A stretch of 64,000 bases of DNA from Streptomyces sp. 3214.6 (GTDB taxonomy: Bacteria; Actinomycetota; Actinomycetes; Streptomycetales; Streptomycetaceae), in NCBI RefSeq assembly GCF_900129855.1, contig NZ_LT670819.1, positions 1,240,001 through 1,304,000 of the forward strand, read 5' to 3'. The position numbers and the translations under genes were made by a program. Below the pieces are notes generated by a model. The model had not been told where the DNA came from. It ran no database searches and worked only from the letters and a program-made list of their open reading frames with translations. Within the stretch, counting starts at the first letter, position 1. Every line of letters begins with the position of its first letter. Shown piece after piece: positions 18,501 through 25,772 of this stretch.

Positions 18501-18736
18501 ACCAGCGACGGCGAGACCGGCGACGCCGGGACCGACGCCTTCGGAGAAGACGCAGAAGAGGAGGAGCGGGAGGAAGAGGAGGGGGACGAGGCGGACGAGG
18601 ACGGCGGGAGGGGGGACGACAGGGGGGACGAGGCCGTGGTCAGGGCCGGCGACACCGTCTCTCCGATGCCGGCCCCTACCGCGCCGAGCGCGAGGACCGA
18701 GGCCATCAGGCCCGCCCGCAGCCGGAACAACCGCAC
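15551..18736 (-). CDS. secreted VWA-domain protein with six HYR repeats
   Basis: About 1061 residues. The N-terminus (MRLFRLRAGLMASVLALGAVG) is a signal peptide or membrane anchor, followed by a Ser/Pro-rich linker. A von Willebrand A domain follows, with a MIDAS-like DNTGSM and a later GDAPTHE. Then come six HYR (hyalin) repeats of about 78 residues, each ending in a variant of TTVTCTATD, a DUF11-like domain (DLAVTAAADPQP onward) and an IPT-like end. GTG 18736 has GGGAGGGG upstream. The architecture is that of a surface adhesin. It lies in the same orientation as, and 19 bases before, the DUF4255 gene, so it may be co-transcribed with eCIS genes. The link to eCIS function is inference. Confidence 0.8.
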   Translation of the reverse strand: MRLFRLRAGLMASVLALGAVGAGIGETVSPALTTASSPLSSPLPPSSSASSPSSSSRSSSSASSPKASVPASPVSPSLVEQALNPGASITVAKRVRTPAVPPKPDVVLLVDNTGSMGSVIANVKANLPTIVDQVFDVQPDSRFAVASFGDQADPEVGAARLFLLHQPFTQDRAAIQRGVDQLDANYGDDVPEDWGNGLFEVATGAGGRNTFRDGASPIVVLVGDAPTHEPSHDHHLADVIQTLKDHGVKVLAVGVGGDGLDEYDQATQVTEATGGTYLRGINANDVSNAIVQGLTNLPVTVGHRLVECDRSLSVSLSPPSVQVTSGQTVAFSEQITVSPDAPQGSTLSCTVQFTLGPAADPAYREQIRITVNDVTAPTVTVDDRTVEATGPGGAVVDYPAVARDNVDGDVPVSCEPPSGTRFPIGRTTVTCTATDKAGNTGRDTAVFTVVDTTAPAVNVDDRTVEATGPDGAVITYPATATDLVDGDVAVVCEPSSGSTFPIGRTTVTCTATDAAGNTGTDTAEFTVIDSTGPLVTVEDRTAEATGPDGAVVEYPASAQDTVDGNVPVTCRPPSGSTFPIGATTVTCTATDSRENTGTDTAVIRVVDTTPPVVTVDDKTVEATGPDGAAVEYSATAVDIVDGPTTVTCTPPPGSTFPIGATTVTCTSTDAHENTGTDTAVITVVDTTAPAVTVDDRTVPATGPAGAVIEYTATATDLVDGPVAVTCTPPSGSTFPVGTTTVTCTATDAAGNTGTDTAVFTVVDDGKPVVQVDDRTVRTLSRAGAPVTYTATAQDLVDGTLPTTCTPPSGTNFPLGKTTVTCTATDKAGNTGSDTAVVTVILIPPVPVAPAADLAVTAAADPQPAFTGGTVTATFTLTNAGPDNATNVVLTSGTPGSATVVSPQDRCTAARPCTLPAGGRIQVTAKLSYDKATSGTLTARVAGTPTDPRTANNTDTVRLRVLQPVLTAGPAVARLGDVVLAEGRDFPAGTVVQLKWSQGITAATVPVRVGADGTFRTQVLVLRKDRTGPRLLRATGPGYDPLTAPVLVVPRSLQPPDFIGRG
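16207..17610. repeat. six tandem 234-bp repeats encoding HYR domains
   Basis: The HYR modules of the VWA protein are encoded by six diverged tandem units of about 234 bp. Each contains the codons for a VDDRTV-like strand, a VDG turn, a FPIG or FPVG motif and a TVTCTATD strand. Nucleotide similarity is high enough to create long spurious open frames on the opposite strand. Confidence 0.8.
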
Positions 18737-18882
18737 GACATCCCCTCCCAGATCGGCGTCTGCCCCACCGTCCCCGGCGCCGCTCTTCGACGGAGCGGCG
18801 CATGGGACACCCATGTGGGAAGTGCGGTCTGCCCCTCTGGGCAATCGGCCTCTCCCTCACCCGCCGAGGCGGGCCGGCCTCT

Positions 18883-19506
18883 TCAGATCAGTCCCTGCCG
18901 AAGCGCGTAGGCGACGACGTGAGAGCGGTTGCGCAGGTGCAGGCGGGTGACGAGGTCGTGCAGGATGTTCTTGATGGTGCGATCGGAGTACGCGAGCTTG
19001 GTGGCGATGTCGCCGGTGTCGTACCCCTCGGCGACCAGTCGGACGACCTCGATCTCCCGGTCGGTGAGCCCGTGGAAGTTCAGGCCGCGCGGCGCCAGGA
19101 CCTGGCTCTGCAACTGGCCGACCTGCTCCAGCAGGCGGCCCAGCAGGTCCGCGGGAACACTTCCCTCTCCCCTGGCCACCGCGTTGATCACCTGCACCAG
19201 CCGCTCCGGCGTCGCCTCGGACCGGCGCAGGACTCCCGCCACTCCGCACTCGGCGGCGCCGACCAGTTGCTGGTCGTCGATGCGGGTGGCGACCAGCGCC
19301 ACCCGGGCCGCTGTCGTCCGCCGGATGTGACGAAGGGTCCGCAGCGACTCCTCGTCTATGGTGTCCACGACGACCACCACCACGGCGGCGGCCGGTTCCT
19401 CCCCCTCCTCCTGCAGCCGGATCTCCGGCCGGGGCCGCAGTTGCGTGGCGACCCCCGCTCTGGAGATCGGGTCATCTGCACGCAGGCACACGTCTATCCG
19501 GTCCAC
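18883..19506 (-). CDS. LuxR-family regulator with degenerate receiver domain
   Basis: About 207 residues. The N-terminal half has a receiver-like beta-alpha pattern but lacks a convincing phosphorylatable aspartate in context; strand 3 is a run of valines (AVVVVVVDTIDEE). The C-terminal 65 residues are a clear LuxR/NarL helix-turn-helix (LTDREIEVVRLVAEGYDTGDIA, then SDRTIKNILHDLVTRLHLRNR). GTG 19506 is preferred because GGGGAG lies six bases upstream; an ATG at 19533 is an alternative. No sensor kinase is adjacent. Its place between the VWA gene and the membrane-protein gene suggests local control of the eCIS locus, perhaps without phosphorylation. Confidence 0.85.
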   Translation of the reverse strand: MDRIDVCLRADDPISRAGVATQLRPRPEIRLQEEGEEPAAAVVVVVVDTIDEESLRTLRHIRRTTAARVALVATRIDDQQLVGAAECGVAGVLRRSEATPERLVQVINAVARGEGSVPADLLGRLLEQVGQLQSQVLAPRGLNFHGLTDREIEVVRLVAEGYDTGDIATKLAYSDRTIKNILHDLVTRLHLRNRSHVVAYALRQGLI

Positions 19507-19666
19507 ACCAGTCTCCCCCCTGGTCGAGCGCATCGCTGCGCGTCGAGCAGTATGCGGCAGGGGACTCCACGCGAAGTCAACAAGGCGTCAATGGGCACCT
19601 CAGCTTCCCGAAAGTCTTCCTGCCAGGCCCCTGTCGGCCGCCGCCACCGGCTTTACGGTGCCGATC
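19507..19666. promoter_or_regulatory. divergent promoter region between LuxR regulator and membrane-protein gene
   Basis: About 160 bases between oppositely oriented starts. This is the probable site of LuxR autoregulation and of the membrane-protein promoter. No clear palindromic operator was identified. Confidence 0.35.
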
Positions 19667-21061
19667 ATGACAACTGCGGCGAGCCTGGACACGACCGCTG
19701 TGACCGCCGAGCCTGGTGGGCGGATCGAAGTCCCCCTTCAGGTACGCAACTCCGGCAGCACGGTGGAGGAGTATCGCTTCGAGGTCGTGGGCCCGGCAGC
19801 GGCCTGGGCGACCGTCGAGCCAACGAGCCTTTCGCTGTATCCGGACAGTACGGGCACCGCGGTTCTCGCCCTGAGTCCGCCCCGAAGCTCGGAGGTGCCG
19901 GCCGGGGACGTCCCGTTCGGGGTGCGGGTGGTGCCCACCAGCGCCCCCGACACGGCGGTGGTCCCCGAGGGCGTCGTCACGGTCCTGCCGTTCGCCGAGG
20001 TCACCGGGGAGCTGGTGCCCCGCGGGTTCGAGGGGGCTTGGCGCGGCCGTACGGACGTGGCCGTCGACAACCGCGGCAACATTCCGATGACGGTGCGGCT
20101 GGCGGCCCAGGGCGACAGCTCCCGGGTGCGGTTGCGCTTCGCCCGGGAGACCGTCGAACTGCCGCCGGGTGCCGCCGAGTTGTCGCGGCTCACCGCGCGT
20201 CCGGCGCGTCGGCTGTGGCGCGGCGCTCCCGTGGTGCATCCCTTCCAGGTGGTGGCGACGCCCGCTGGCGGGGCGCCGCACGAGCCGGTCCCTCTGGACG
20301 GCACCTACCAGCAGAACGCGATACTGCCGCGCTGGCTGCCGCGCGCGCTGGCGGCGGCGGTGGCGGCCGTGGTGGCTCTGGCCGTCGTGTGGTTCGCCCT
20401 GCTGCGTCCGGTGGTGCGGTCGGCGGCGCGGGAGGAGTCCAAGAAGCAGGTGGCCGCCGTGCTGTCGCCCAGCGCCCGCGCGTCCGGCGCCGCGAGCGGC
20501 GGCGGCTCCTCGGGTGCGTCGGGGGGCGCCGCCGGGACGGGAAAGGACGCGGCCGGTGGCGGCTCACCGGGCTCCGGCGGCGGGGCAGGGCCGGCGGCCG
20601 GAAGCACGGGCGGGGGGACGGGCGGAACAGGCGGCGGAGGCGGCGGGGGCGGGGGTGGCGGTGCGGGGGATCCGCGCAGCGCTCAGGCCGGGGTCAAGGA
20701 CGCGGTGGGCGGCGACCCGACGTCCGACACGGTGTACAGCGTCCCGGCCGGTCAGGCGTTCGACGTGACGGACCTCGTGGTGCAGAATCCGCAGGGCGAC
20801 TCCGGTACCGTCGTCATCTCCTCCGAGAGCCGGACCCTGCTGACCCTGGCGTTGCAGAACTTCCGTGACCAGGACTACCACTTCGTCACCCCGATCGTGG
20901 TGCCCGCCGGGGGGCGGATCACCATGACGGTGACCTGCAGCCAGGTGGGAAAGCCGGTGGGCGGCCCGACGCCGGGCCAGTGCGACGAGTCGGTGCTGGT
21001 CGGCGGGACGCTGCGGGAGGCGGCCGCACCCAGTCCGAGCACCTCCCCCTCCGCGGCCTGA
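19667..21061 (+). CDS. single-pass membrane protein of the eCIS locus with Gly-rich hinge
   Basis: A 464-residue protein. The N-terminal about 205 residues are beta-sandwich-like (GGRIEVPLQVRNSGSTVEEY and FGVRVVPTSAPDT). A single membrane helix lies at about 222-248 (LAAAVAAVVALAVVWFALL). A Gly/Ser/Ala-rich linker at about 265-345 includes a long glycine run. A C-terminal beta domain follows (VYSVPAGQAFDVTDLVV, then FRDQDYHFVTPIVVPAGG). Streptomyces eCIS loci are reported to encode a membrane protein (CisA) that attaches the particle to the cytoplasmic membrane; this gene is the only clear membrane-spanning candidate here. Orthology to CisA is inference from architecture and position only. 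ATG 19667 fits the start of the folded region. Confidence 0.65.
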   Translation: MTTAASLDTTAVTAEPGGRIEVPLQVRNSGSTVEEYRFEVVGPAAAWATVEPTSLSLYPDSTGTAVLALSPPRSSEVPAGDVPFGVRVVPTSAPDTAVVPEGVVTVLPFAEVTGELVPRGFEGAWRGRTDVAVDNRGNIPMTVRLAAQGDSSRVRLRFARETVELPPGAAELSRLTARPARRLWRGAPVVHPFQVVATPAGGAPHEPVPLDGTYQQNAILPRWLPRALAAAVAAVVALAVVWFALLRPVVRSAAREESKKQVAAVLSPSARASGAASGGGSSGASGGAAGTGKDAAGGGSPGSGGGAGPAAGSTGGGTGGTGGGGGGGGGGGAGDPRSAQAGVKDAVGGDPTSDTVYSVPAGQAFDVTDLVVQNPQGDSGTVVISSESRTLLTLALQNFRDQDYHFVTPIVVPAGGRITMTVTCSQVGKPVGGPTPGQCDESVLVGGTLREAAAPSPSTSPSAA

Positions 21062-21090
21062 GCCCGCGCGGCCGGAACTCGCCCGGCACG

Positions 21091-21148
21091 GCGAGACGGC
21101 GAGACGGCGAGACGGTACGGCCCCCCGGGCACGATCCCGGGGGGCCGT
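21091..21148. terminator. bidirectional terminator, preceded by three 8-bp tandem repeats
   Basis: A perfect 13-bp inverted repeat (ACGGCCCCCCGGG at 21117-21129 and its complement at 21136-21148) with a 6-base loop lies between two convergent genes. Three tandem GCGAGACG units precede it at 21091-21114. The stem can terminate transcription from both sides. Confidence 0.85.
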
Positions 21149-21154
21149 GCCTGC

Positions 21155-21961
21155 TCACGCGTCGCCCGGCTCGTCCTGCTGCTCCTCCTCGGCCCGTTGC
21201 ACGAACAGCCCCTGGACGTCGGCGGGTTCCTCGTCGACCTCCTCGGCCTGCCGCTGGACCGCCGCGGACGGCTCGGGAGCGGCCGCCGCCCGCTCCGCGC
21301 CCTGGGTGGCCGGGGCCGGGGCGGACAGGACGCGTTCGGCGTTCGCACTGGCCTCCCGCTCGAACCGGTCCGAGGGGTCGCTGACCCGGATCCCGCCGGG
21401 TGCCGCGGCCCCGTCGACCGGGCCGCTGCGCTGCTGGATCACATGGGTCAGCTCATGGGCGAGCGTCGTGCGCCCGGCATGGGAGGACGGGTCGTAGGCG
21501 TCCCGCTGGAAGACGACGTTGTTGCCGACGGTGTAGGCGTGTGCGCCGACGGACGTCGCCGACTCGTGCGCCGCGTCGCCCGTGTGCACCCGCACGTCGG
21601 AGAAGTCCGCGCCGAGCCTTGCCTCCATGTCGGAGCGGACATCGGCGCCGAGGCTCTGCCCGGAGCCGGACCCGATGACGTCGTGCACGGGCGAGCGCCG
21701 AGGCGAGGAAGCCGACGGGGCCGAGGGGGTCGAAGGGGTCGACGGTGTTTCCTCGTCCTGCTCGCGCTGCAGCATGGCGCCCACCGCACTGTTGCCGACG
21801 GCACGCTGCAGCGTGCCCATGCCCGACGGGCCCAGAACATCGGGGCGACCCGCGGCCGCCGCCTTGAACAGCCGCGAGTCGTCGGCCTGGGACCGCCCGT
21901 GGCCGGCTTGTTGATGGTCGTGTTCGTGGTCATGGTCGTGGTCGTGTGCGTGGTCAGGCAT
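21155..21961 (-). CDS. DUF4157 metallopeptidase-like eCIS-associated protein
   Basis: A 268-residue protein. Residues 4-16 are a His/Asp string (HAHDHDHDHEHDH) likely to bind metal. Residues 50-68 carry TLQRAVGNSAVGAMLQREQ, the same motif type found at residues 61-83 of the 1238-residue cargo. The DUF4157 core follows: ARLGADFSDVRVHTG, AYTVGNNVVFQ, then HELTH (169-173) with VIQQ, a zincin-like metal site. The tail holds AVQRQAEE and FVQRAEEE repeats. DUF4157 proteins are strongly associated with eCIS loci as cargo or cargo-processing proteins. It is encoded alone, convergent with the membrane-protein gene. Confidence 0.85.
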   Translation of the reverse strand: MPDHAHDHDHDHEHDHQQAGHGRSQADDSRLFKAAAAGRPDVLGPSGMGTLQRAVGNSAVGAMLQREQDEETPSTPSTPSAPSASSPRRSPVHDVIGSGSGQSLGADVRSDMEARLGADFSDVRVHTGDAAHESATSVGAHAYTVGNNVVFQRDAYDPSSHAGRTTLAHELTHVIQQRSGPVDGAAAPGGIRVSDPSDRFEREASANAERVLSAPAPATQGAERAAAAPEPSAAVQRQAEEVDEEPADVQGLFVQRAEEEQQDEPGDA

Positions 21962-22119
21962 TCTCGCTCCCTGGGACGTCCAGCGGCAGACCTCACTGAC
22001 CCTGACACTGCCTCAGGGCGTGCACCAGGTACAGGCGTGCGACCGCTTACGGGAGTGCAGCCGGCGCTGCCCGATGGGGCAGACCCCGGAGGTGGCGCCC
22101 CGGGCCTCACGGCGTCGTG

Positions 22120-22788
22120 TCAGATGGCTGCGCGAATGGCCTGTTCGAAGCCCTCGACGTGACTGCGGGCGAGTTGTGCCGCCTTGTCGGGGTCGCCGGC
22201 GACGATCGCCTCGATCAACGGGCCGTGCTCTTCGATATGGCCGGCCATGTCGGTCAGCCGGTCCACGAACAGGCACCAGATGCGGGTGGCCAGGTTGTCG
22301 TGGCGGACGAGAGTGTCCTCCAGGTAGGGATTGTGCGTGGCGGCGTAGATGGCGCGGTGCACCTGAAGGTCGAGGTGCATGAGCTCGGCGGCGTCCTGCG
22401 GCCGGGAGTCCGGGCTCTGCAACTCCCGTAGGAGGTCCGTCAGCGTCGCCCGGTCCGCGGCCGTGGCGCGGCGCGCCGCCTGGGCGGCGGCCAGCGGTTC
22501 CAGTTCCTGGCGCACCTCGGAGATATGGGCCAGGTCGGTGATGTTGACGTCGGTGGCGAAGGTGCCGCGTCGGGGGTAGGTCGCGATGAGGCGTTCGTAC
22601 TGGAGTCGTTTGAGGGCCTCGCGCAACGGCGTCCGTCCGACGCCGAGGGACTGCGCCAGCTGGTCCTCGTTGATCGGCGCGCCCGGGCGGATCTCCAGCA
22701 TGACGAGCCGGTCGCGGACGACACGGTAGGCGCGTTCGGCGAGGGACAGCTCCTCGCCCCCTGGCTGCTCGGTCGCCGCCTGCTGCAT
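22120..22788 (-). CDS. GntR/FadR-family regulator of the glyA-sox operon
   Basis: About 222 residues. The winged helix (YRVVRDRLVMLEIRPGAPIN, GRTPLREALKRLQYERLI) is followed by an FCD effector domain with the metal-binding pattern HLDLQVHRAIYAATHNPYL and a late HVEGFEQAI. GntR/FCD proteins usually respond to small acids or amino acids. ATG 22788 follows AAGGGGG and is preferred over an upstream in-frame GTG. It is divergent from glyA, and a perfect TGATATATCA palindrome lies in the shared gap, so autoregulation and control of glyA-soxBDAG are likely. The effector could be sarcosine, glycine or dimethylglycine (inference). Confidence 0.9.
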   Translation of the reverse strand: MQQAATEQPGGEELSLAERAYRVVRDRLVMLEIRPGAPINEDQLAQSLGVGRTPLREALKRLQYERLIATYPRRGTFATDVNITDLAHISEVRQELEPLAAAQAARRATAADRATLTDLLRELQSPDSRPQDAAELMHLDLQVHRAIYAATHNPYLEDTLVRHDNLATRIWCLFVDRLTDMAGHIEEHGPLIEAIVAGDPDKAAQLARSHVEGFEQAIRAAI

Positions 22789-22837
22789 GAAGCCCCCTTG
22801 ACCTGTCCGGCGAGCTCCCATACCTTACCGCACAGGC

Positions 22838-22847
22838 TGATATATCA
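22838..22847. promoter_or_regulatory. GntR/FadR-type operator TGATATATCA
   Basis: A perfect 10-bp palindrome, strikingly A/T-rich for this genome, in the 94-base gap between the GntR gene and glyA. Sites of this form are typical for FCD-type GntR regulators. It overlaps the expected promoter area of both genes. Confidence 0.75.
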
Positions 22848-22882
22848 AATGCTCTTCAGTTGACTCCCAGGATGGTGTGCAG

Positions 22883-24235
22883 ATGGCAACGGACCCGTCG
22901 ATCACCACGGCCGGCTCCTCCCTCTCCCTCCCGCTCAGCGAGCTCGACCCGGATGTCGCCACCGCGGTGGCCGCCGAGCTGCACCGCCAGCAGTCCACCC
23001 TCGAGATGATCGCCTCGGAGAACTTCGCCCCGGCCGCCGTCATGGAGGCCCAGGGCTCGGTCCTGACCAACAAGTACGCCGAGGGCTACCCCGGCCGCCG
23101 CTACTACGGCGGCTGCGAACACGTCGACGTCATCGAGCAGTTGGCCATCGCCCGGGTGAAGGAACTGTTCGGTGCCGAGGCCGCGAACGTGCAGCCGCAC
23201 TCGGGCGCCCAGGCCAACGCGGCCGCGATGTTCGCGCTGCTCCAGCCCGGCGACACGATCCTCGGCCTCGACCTCGCGCACGGTGGGCACCTGACCCACG
23301 GCATGCGCATCAATTTCTCCGGCAAGCTGTACAACGTCGTGCCGTACCACGTGCGCGAGTCCGACATGCGCATCGACATGGACGAGGTCGAGCAGCTCGC
23401 TCTCGCCCACCGGCCCAAGCTGATCGTCGCGGGCTGGTCGGCGTACCCCCGGCAGCTGGACTTCGCCGCGTTCCGGCGGATCGCCGACGCGGTGGGCGCG
23501 TACCTGATGGTGGACATGGCGCACTTCGCCGGTCTGGTGGCCGCGGGGCTCCACCCGAGCCCCGTGCCGTACGCCGATGTCGTCACGACCACCACGCACA
23601 AGACCCTCGGCGGCCCGCGCGGCGGGGTGATCCTCAGCCGCGCCGACCTGGCCAAGAAGATCAACTCCGCGGTCTTCCCTGGCCAGCAGGGCGGCCCGCT
23701 GGAGCATGTCGTCGCGGCGAAGGCGGTGGCCTTCAAGGTGGCGGCGAGCGAGGAGTTCAAGGAGCGGCAGCAGCGCACTCTGGACGGTGCCCGTATCCTC
23801 GCCGGACGGCTGCTGGCCGACGACGTGGCCGAGGCCGGCATCACCGTGCTGACCGGCGGCACCGAGGTCCACCTGGCCCTCGTCGACCTGCGGAACTCCG
23901 CGCTCGACGGACAGCAGGCCGAGGACCGGCTGCACAGCATCGGCATCACCGTCAACCGCAACGCCGTGCCGTTCGACCCGCGCCCGCCGATGGTCTCCTC
24001 GGGGCTGCGGATCGGCACCCCCGCGCTGGCCACCCGGGGCTTCGGCGAGGCGGAGTTCCGGGAGGTCGCCGACATCATCGCCCAGGCGCTGAAGGAGGAG
24101 CGGCTCGACGGCGAGCGCGCGAGCCTGCTGCGCGACCGGGTCGGGAAGCTCGCCGAGGCGTTCCCCCTCTACCCCCACCTGCCTCACCCGTCGCACCCGA
24201 CCCACCCGTCCCACCTGAACGGAGACGCGGCATGA
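22883..24235 (+). CDS. glyA: serine hydroxymethyltransferase
   Basis: A 450-residue fold-type I PLP enzyme that interconverts serine plus THF with glycine plus 5,10-methylene-THF. Hallmarks are [16 protein letters not shown] near the start, [15 protein letters not shown], the PLP lysine K240 within [14 protein letters not shown], and [12 protein letters not shown] near the end. The C-terminus carries an unusual His/Pro run ([13 protein letters not shown]). ATG 22883 is used; a GTG six bases upstream is possible. It heads an operon with four sarcosine oxidase genes, so it probably uses both products of that enzyme, glycine and methylene-THF, to make serine. It is likely a pathway-specific copy. 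Confidence 0.95.
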   Translation: MATDPSITTAGSSLSLPLSELDPDVATAVAAELHRQQSTLEMIASENFAPAAVMEAQGSVLTNKYAEGYPGRRYYGGCEHVDVIEQLAIARVKELFGAEAANVQPHSGAQANAAAMFALLQPGDTILGLDLAHGGHLTHGMRINFSGKLYNVVPYHVRESDMRIDMDEVEQLALAHRPKLIVAGWSAYPRQLDFAAFRRIADAVGAYLMVDMAHFAGLVAAGLHPSPVPYADVVTTTTHKTLGGPRGGVILSRADLAKKINSAVFPGQQGGPLEHVVAAKAVAFKVAASEEFKERQQRTLDGARILAGRLLADDVAEAGITVLTGGTEVHLALVDLRNSALDGQQAEDRLHSIGITVNRNAVPFDPRPPMVSSGLRIGTPALATRGFGEAEFREVADIIAQALKEERLDGERASLLRDRVGKLAEAFPLYPHLPHPSHPTHPSHLNGDAA

Positions 24236-25452
24236 CGACCAAGCCGCTGCCGGAGCATCCGGACTGGCTCTGGCGCAACCCCGAGCCGCGCTCCTCGTAC
24301 GACGTCGTCATCGTCGGCGCGGGCGGCCACGGCCTGGCCACCGCCTACTACCTCGCCAAGAACCACGGCATCACCAACGTCGCCGTCCTGGAGAAGGGCT
24401 GGCTGGCCGGCGGCAACATGGCCCGCAACACCACGATCATCCGCTCCAACTACCTGTGGGACGAGAGCGCGGCGATCTACGAGCACGCGCTCAAGCTGTG
24501 GGAGCGGCTCCCCGAGGAGCTGGACTACGACTTCCTGTTCAGTCAGCGCGGCGTCCTCAACCTCGCGCACACCCTGCAGGACGTCCGCGAGGGCATGCGC
24601 CGCGTGGGCGCCAACCGCCTCAACGGGGTCGACGCCGAGTGGCTCGAACCGGACGAGGTCGCCAAGGTCTGCCCCATCCTCAACGTCTCGTCCCGCACCC
24701 GGTATCCGGTCCTCGGCGGCACCTTCCAGCCGCGGGCGGGCATCGCCAAGCACGACCACGTCGCCTGGGCACTGGCCCGCCGGGCCGACGAGATGGGCGT
24801 GGACCTGATCCAGGGCTGTGAGGTCACCGGCTTCCTCAAGGACGGCGACCGCGTCGTGGGCGTCGAGACCAACCGCGGCCGCATTCACGCCGGCCGGGTC
24901 GGCCTCGCGGCCGCCGGACACAGCAGTGTGCTGGCCGCGCGGGCGGGCGTCCGGCTGCCGGTGCAGTCGCACCCGCTCCAGGCGCTGGTGTCCGAGCTGC
25001 ACGAGCCGGTGCATCCGACGGTCGTCATGTCGAACCATGTGCACGTCTACGTCTCCCAGGCCCACAAGGGCGAGCTGGTAATGGGCGCGGGCGTCGACTC
25101 GTACAACGGCTATGGCCAGCGCGGCTCGTTCCATGTGATCGAGCAGCAGATGGCCGCCGCCGTCGAGCTGTTCCCCGTCTTCGCCCGCGCGCACGTGCTG
25201 CGGACCTGGGGCGGCATCGTCGACGTCACCCCCGACGCCTCCCCCGTCATCGGCACGACCCCCGTCGAGAACCTCTATGTCAACTGCGGCTGGGGCACCG
25301 GCGGGTTCAAGGCCACCCCGGCCGCCGGCTGGACCTTCGCCCACACCATCGCCACGGGCGAGCCGCATCCGCTGAACGCCCCCTTCGCCCTGGAACGTTT
25401 CGCGACGGGCGCACTGATCGACGAGCACGGCGCCGCAGCCGTGGCCCACTGA
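24232..25452 (+). CDS. soxB: sarcosine oxidase beta subunit (set 1)
   Basis: A 406-residue FAD-dependent subunit of heterotetrameric sarcosine oxidase, which demethylates sarcosine to glycine. The dinucleotide motif [20 protein letters not shown] lies at residues 25-44. Family stretches include [36 protein letters not shown] and [16 protein letters not shown]. It overlaps glyA by four bases (ATGA). The second copy at 35809-37041 is highly similar. Gene order B-D-A-G is canonical. Confidence 0.95.
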   Translation: MTTKPLPEHPDWLWRNPEPRSSYDVVIVGAGGHGLATAYYLAKNHGITNVAVLEKGWLAGGNMARNTTIIRSNYLWDESAAIYEHALKLWERLPEELDYDFLFSQRGVLNLAHTLQDVREGMRRVGANRLNGVDAEWLEPDEVAKVCPILNVSSRTRYPVLGGTFQPRAGIAKHDHVAWALARRADEMGVDLIQGCEVTGFLKDGDRVVGVETNRGRIHAGRVGLAAAGHSSVLAARAGVRLPVQSHPLQALVSELHEPVHPTVVMSNHVHVYVSQAHKGELVMGAGVDSYNGYGQRGSFHVIEQQMAAAVELFPVFARAHVLRTWGGIVDVTPDASPVIGTTPVENLYVNCGWGTGGFKATPAAGWTFAHTIATGEPHPLNAPFALERFATGALIDEHGAAAVAH

Positions 25453-25475
25453 AAGCCCGTGGAGAGAAGGACACC

Positions 25476-25772
25476 GTGCTGCTGATCACCTGCCCATGGT
25501 GCGGGCCGCGGAACGAGACCGAGTACCACTACGGCGGACAGGCCCACGTCCCCTACCCCGAGTCCCCCGCCGACCTCACGGACGAGCAGTGGGCCGAGTA
25601 CGTCTTCTACCGCGACAACCCCAAGGGCCCCTTCGCCGAGCGGTGGATGCACGGCATCGGCTGCCGCCGCTGGTTCAACGTCCTGCGCGACACCGCCACC
25701 CACGAGGTGCTGAGCTCCTACCGGCTCGACGAGCCGCGCCCCGCACTGCCCCAGGCCGGAGGGAACCGATGA
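25476..25772 (+). CDS. soxD: sarcosine oxidase delta subunit (set 1)
   Basis: A 98-residue zinc-binding subunit. Cys6 and Cys9 (CPWC), His59 and Cys63 (HGIGC) match the zinc ligands known for the family. It contains the conserved [15 protein letters not shown] and [17 protein letters not shown]. It stabilises the alpha-beta interface of the oxidase. It starts 23 bases after soxB with GGAGAGAAGG upstream, and its stop overlaps the soxA start as ATGA. Confidence 0.95.
   Translation: MLLITCPWCGPRNETEYHYGGQAHVPYPESPADLTDEQWAEYVFYRDNPKGPFAERWMHGIGCRRWFNVLRDTATHEVLSSYRLDEPRPALPQAGGNR

Noticed and set aside
1..22000. Prophage or type VI secretion cluster
   Set aside because: No capsid, portal, terminase, TssJLM or ClpV genes are present; DUF4255, eCIS-type AAA ATPase and DUF4157 identify an eCIS.
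22789..22882. Glycine riboswitch upstream of glyA
   Set aside because: The gap is only about 94 bases, contains a GntR-type palindrome and shows no tandem aptamer pattern.
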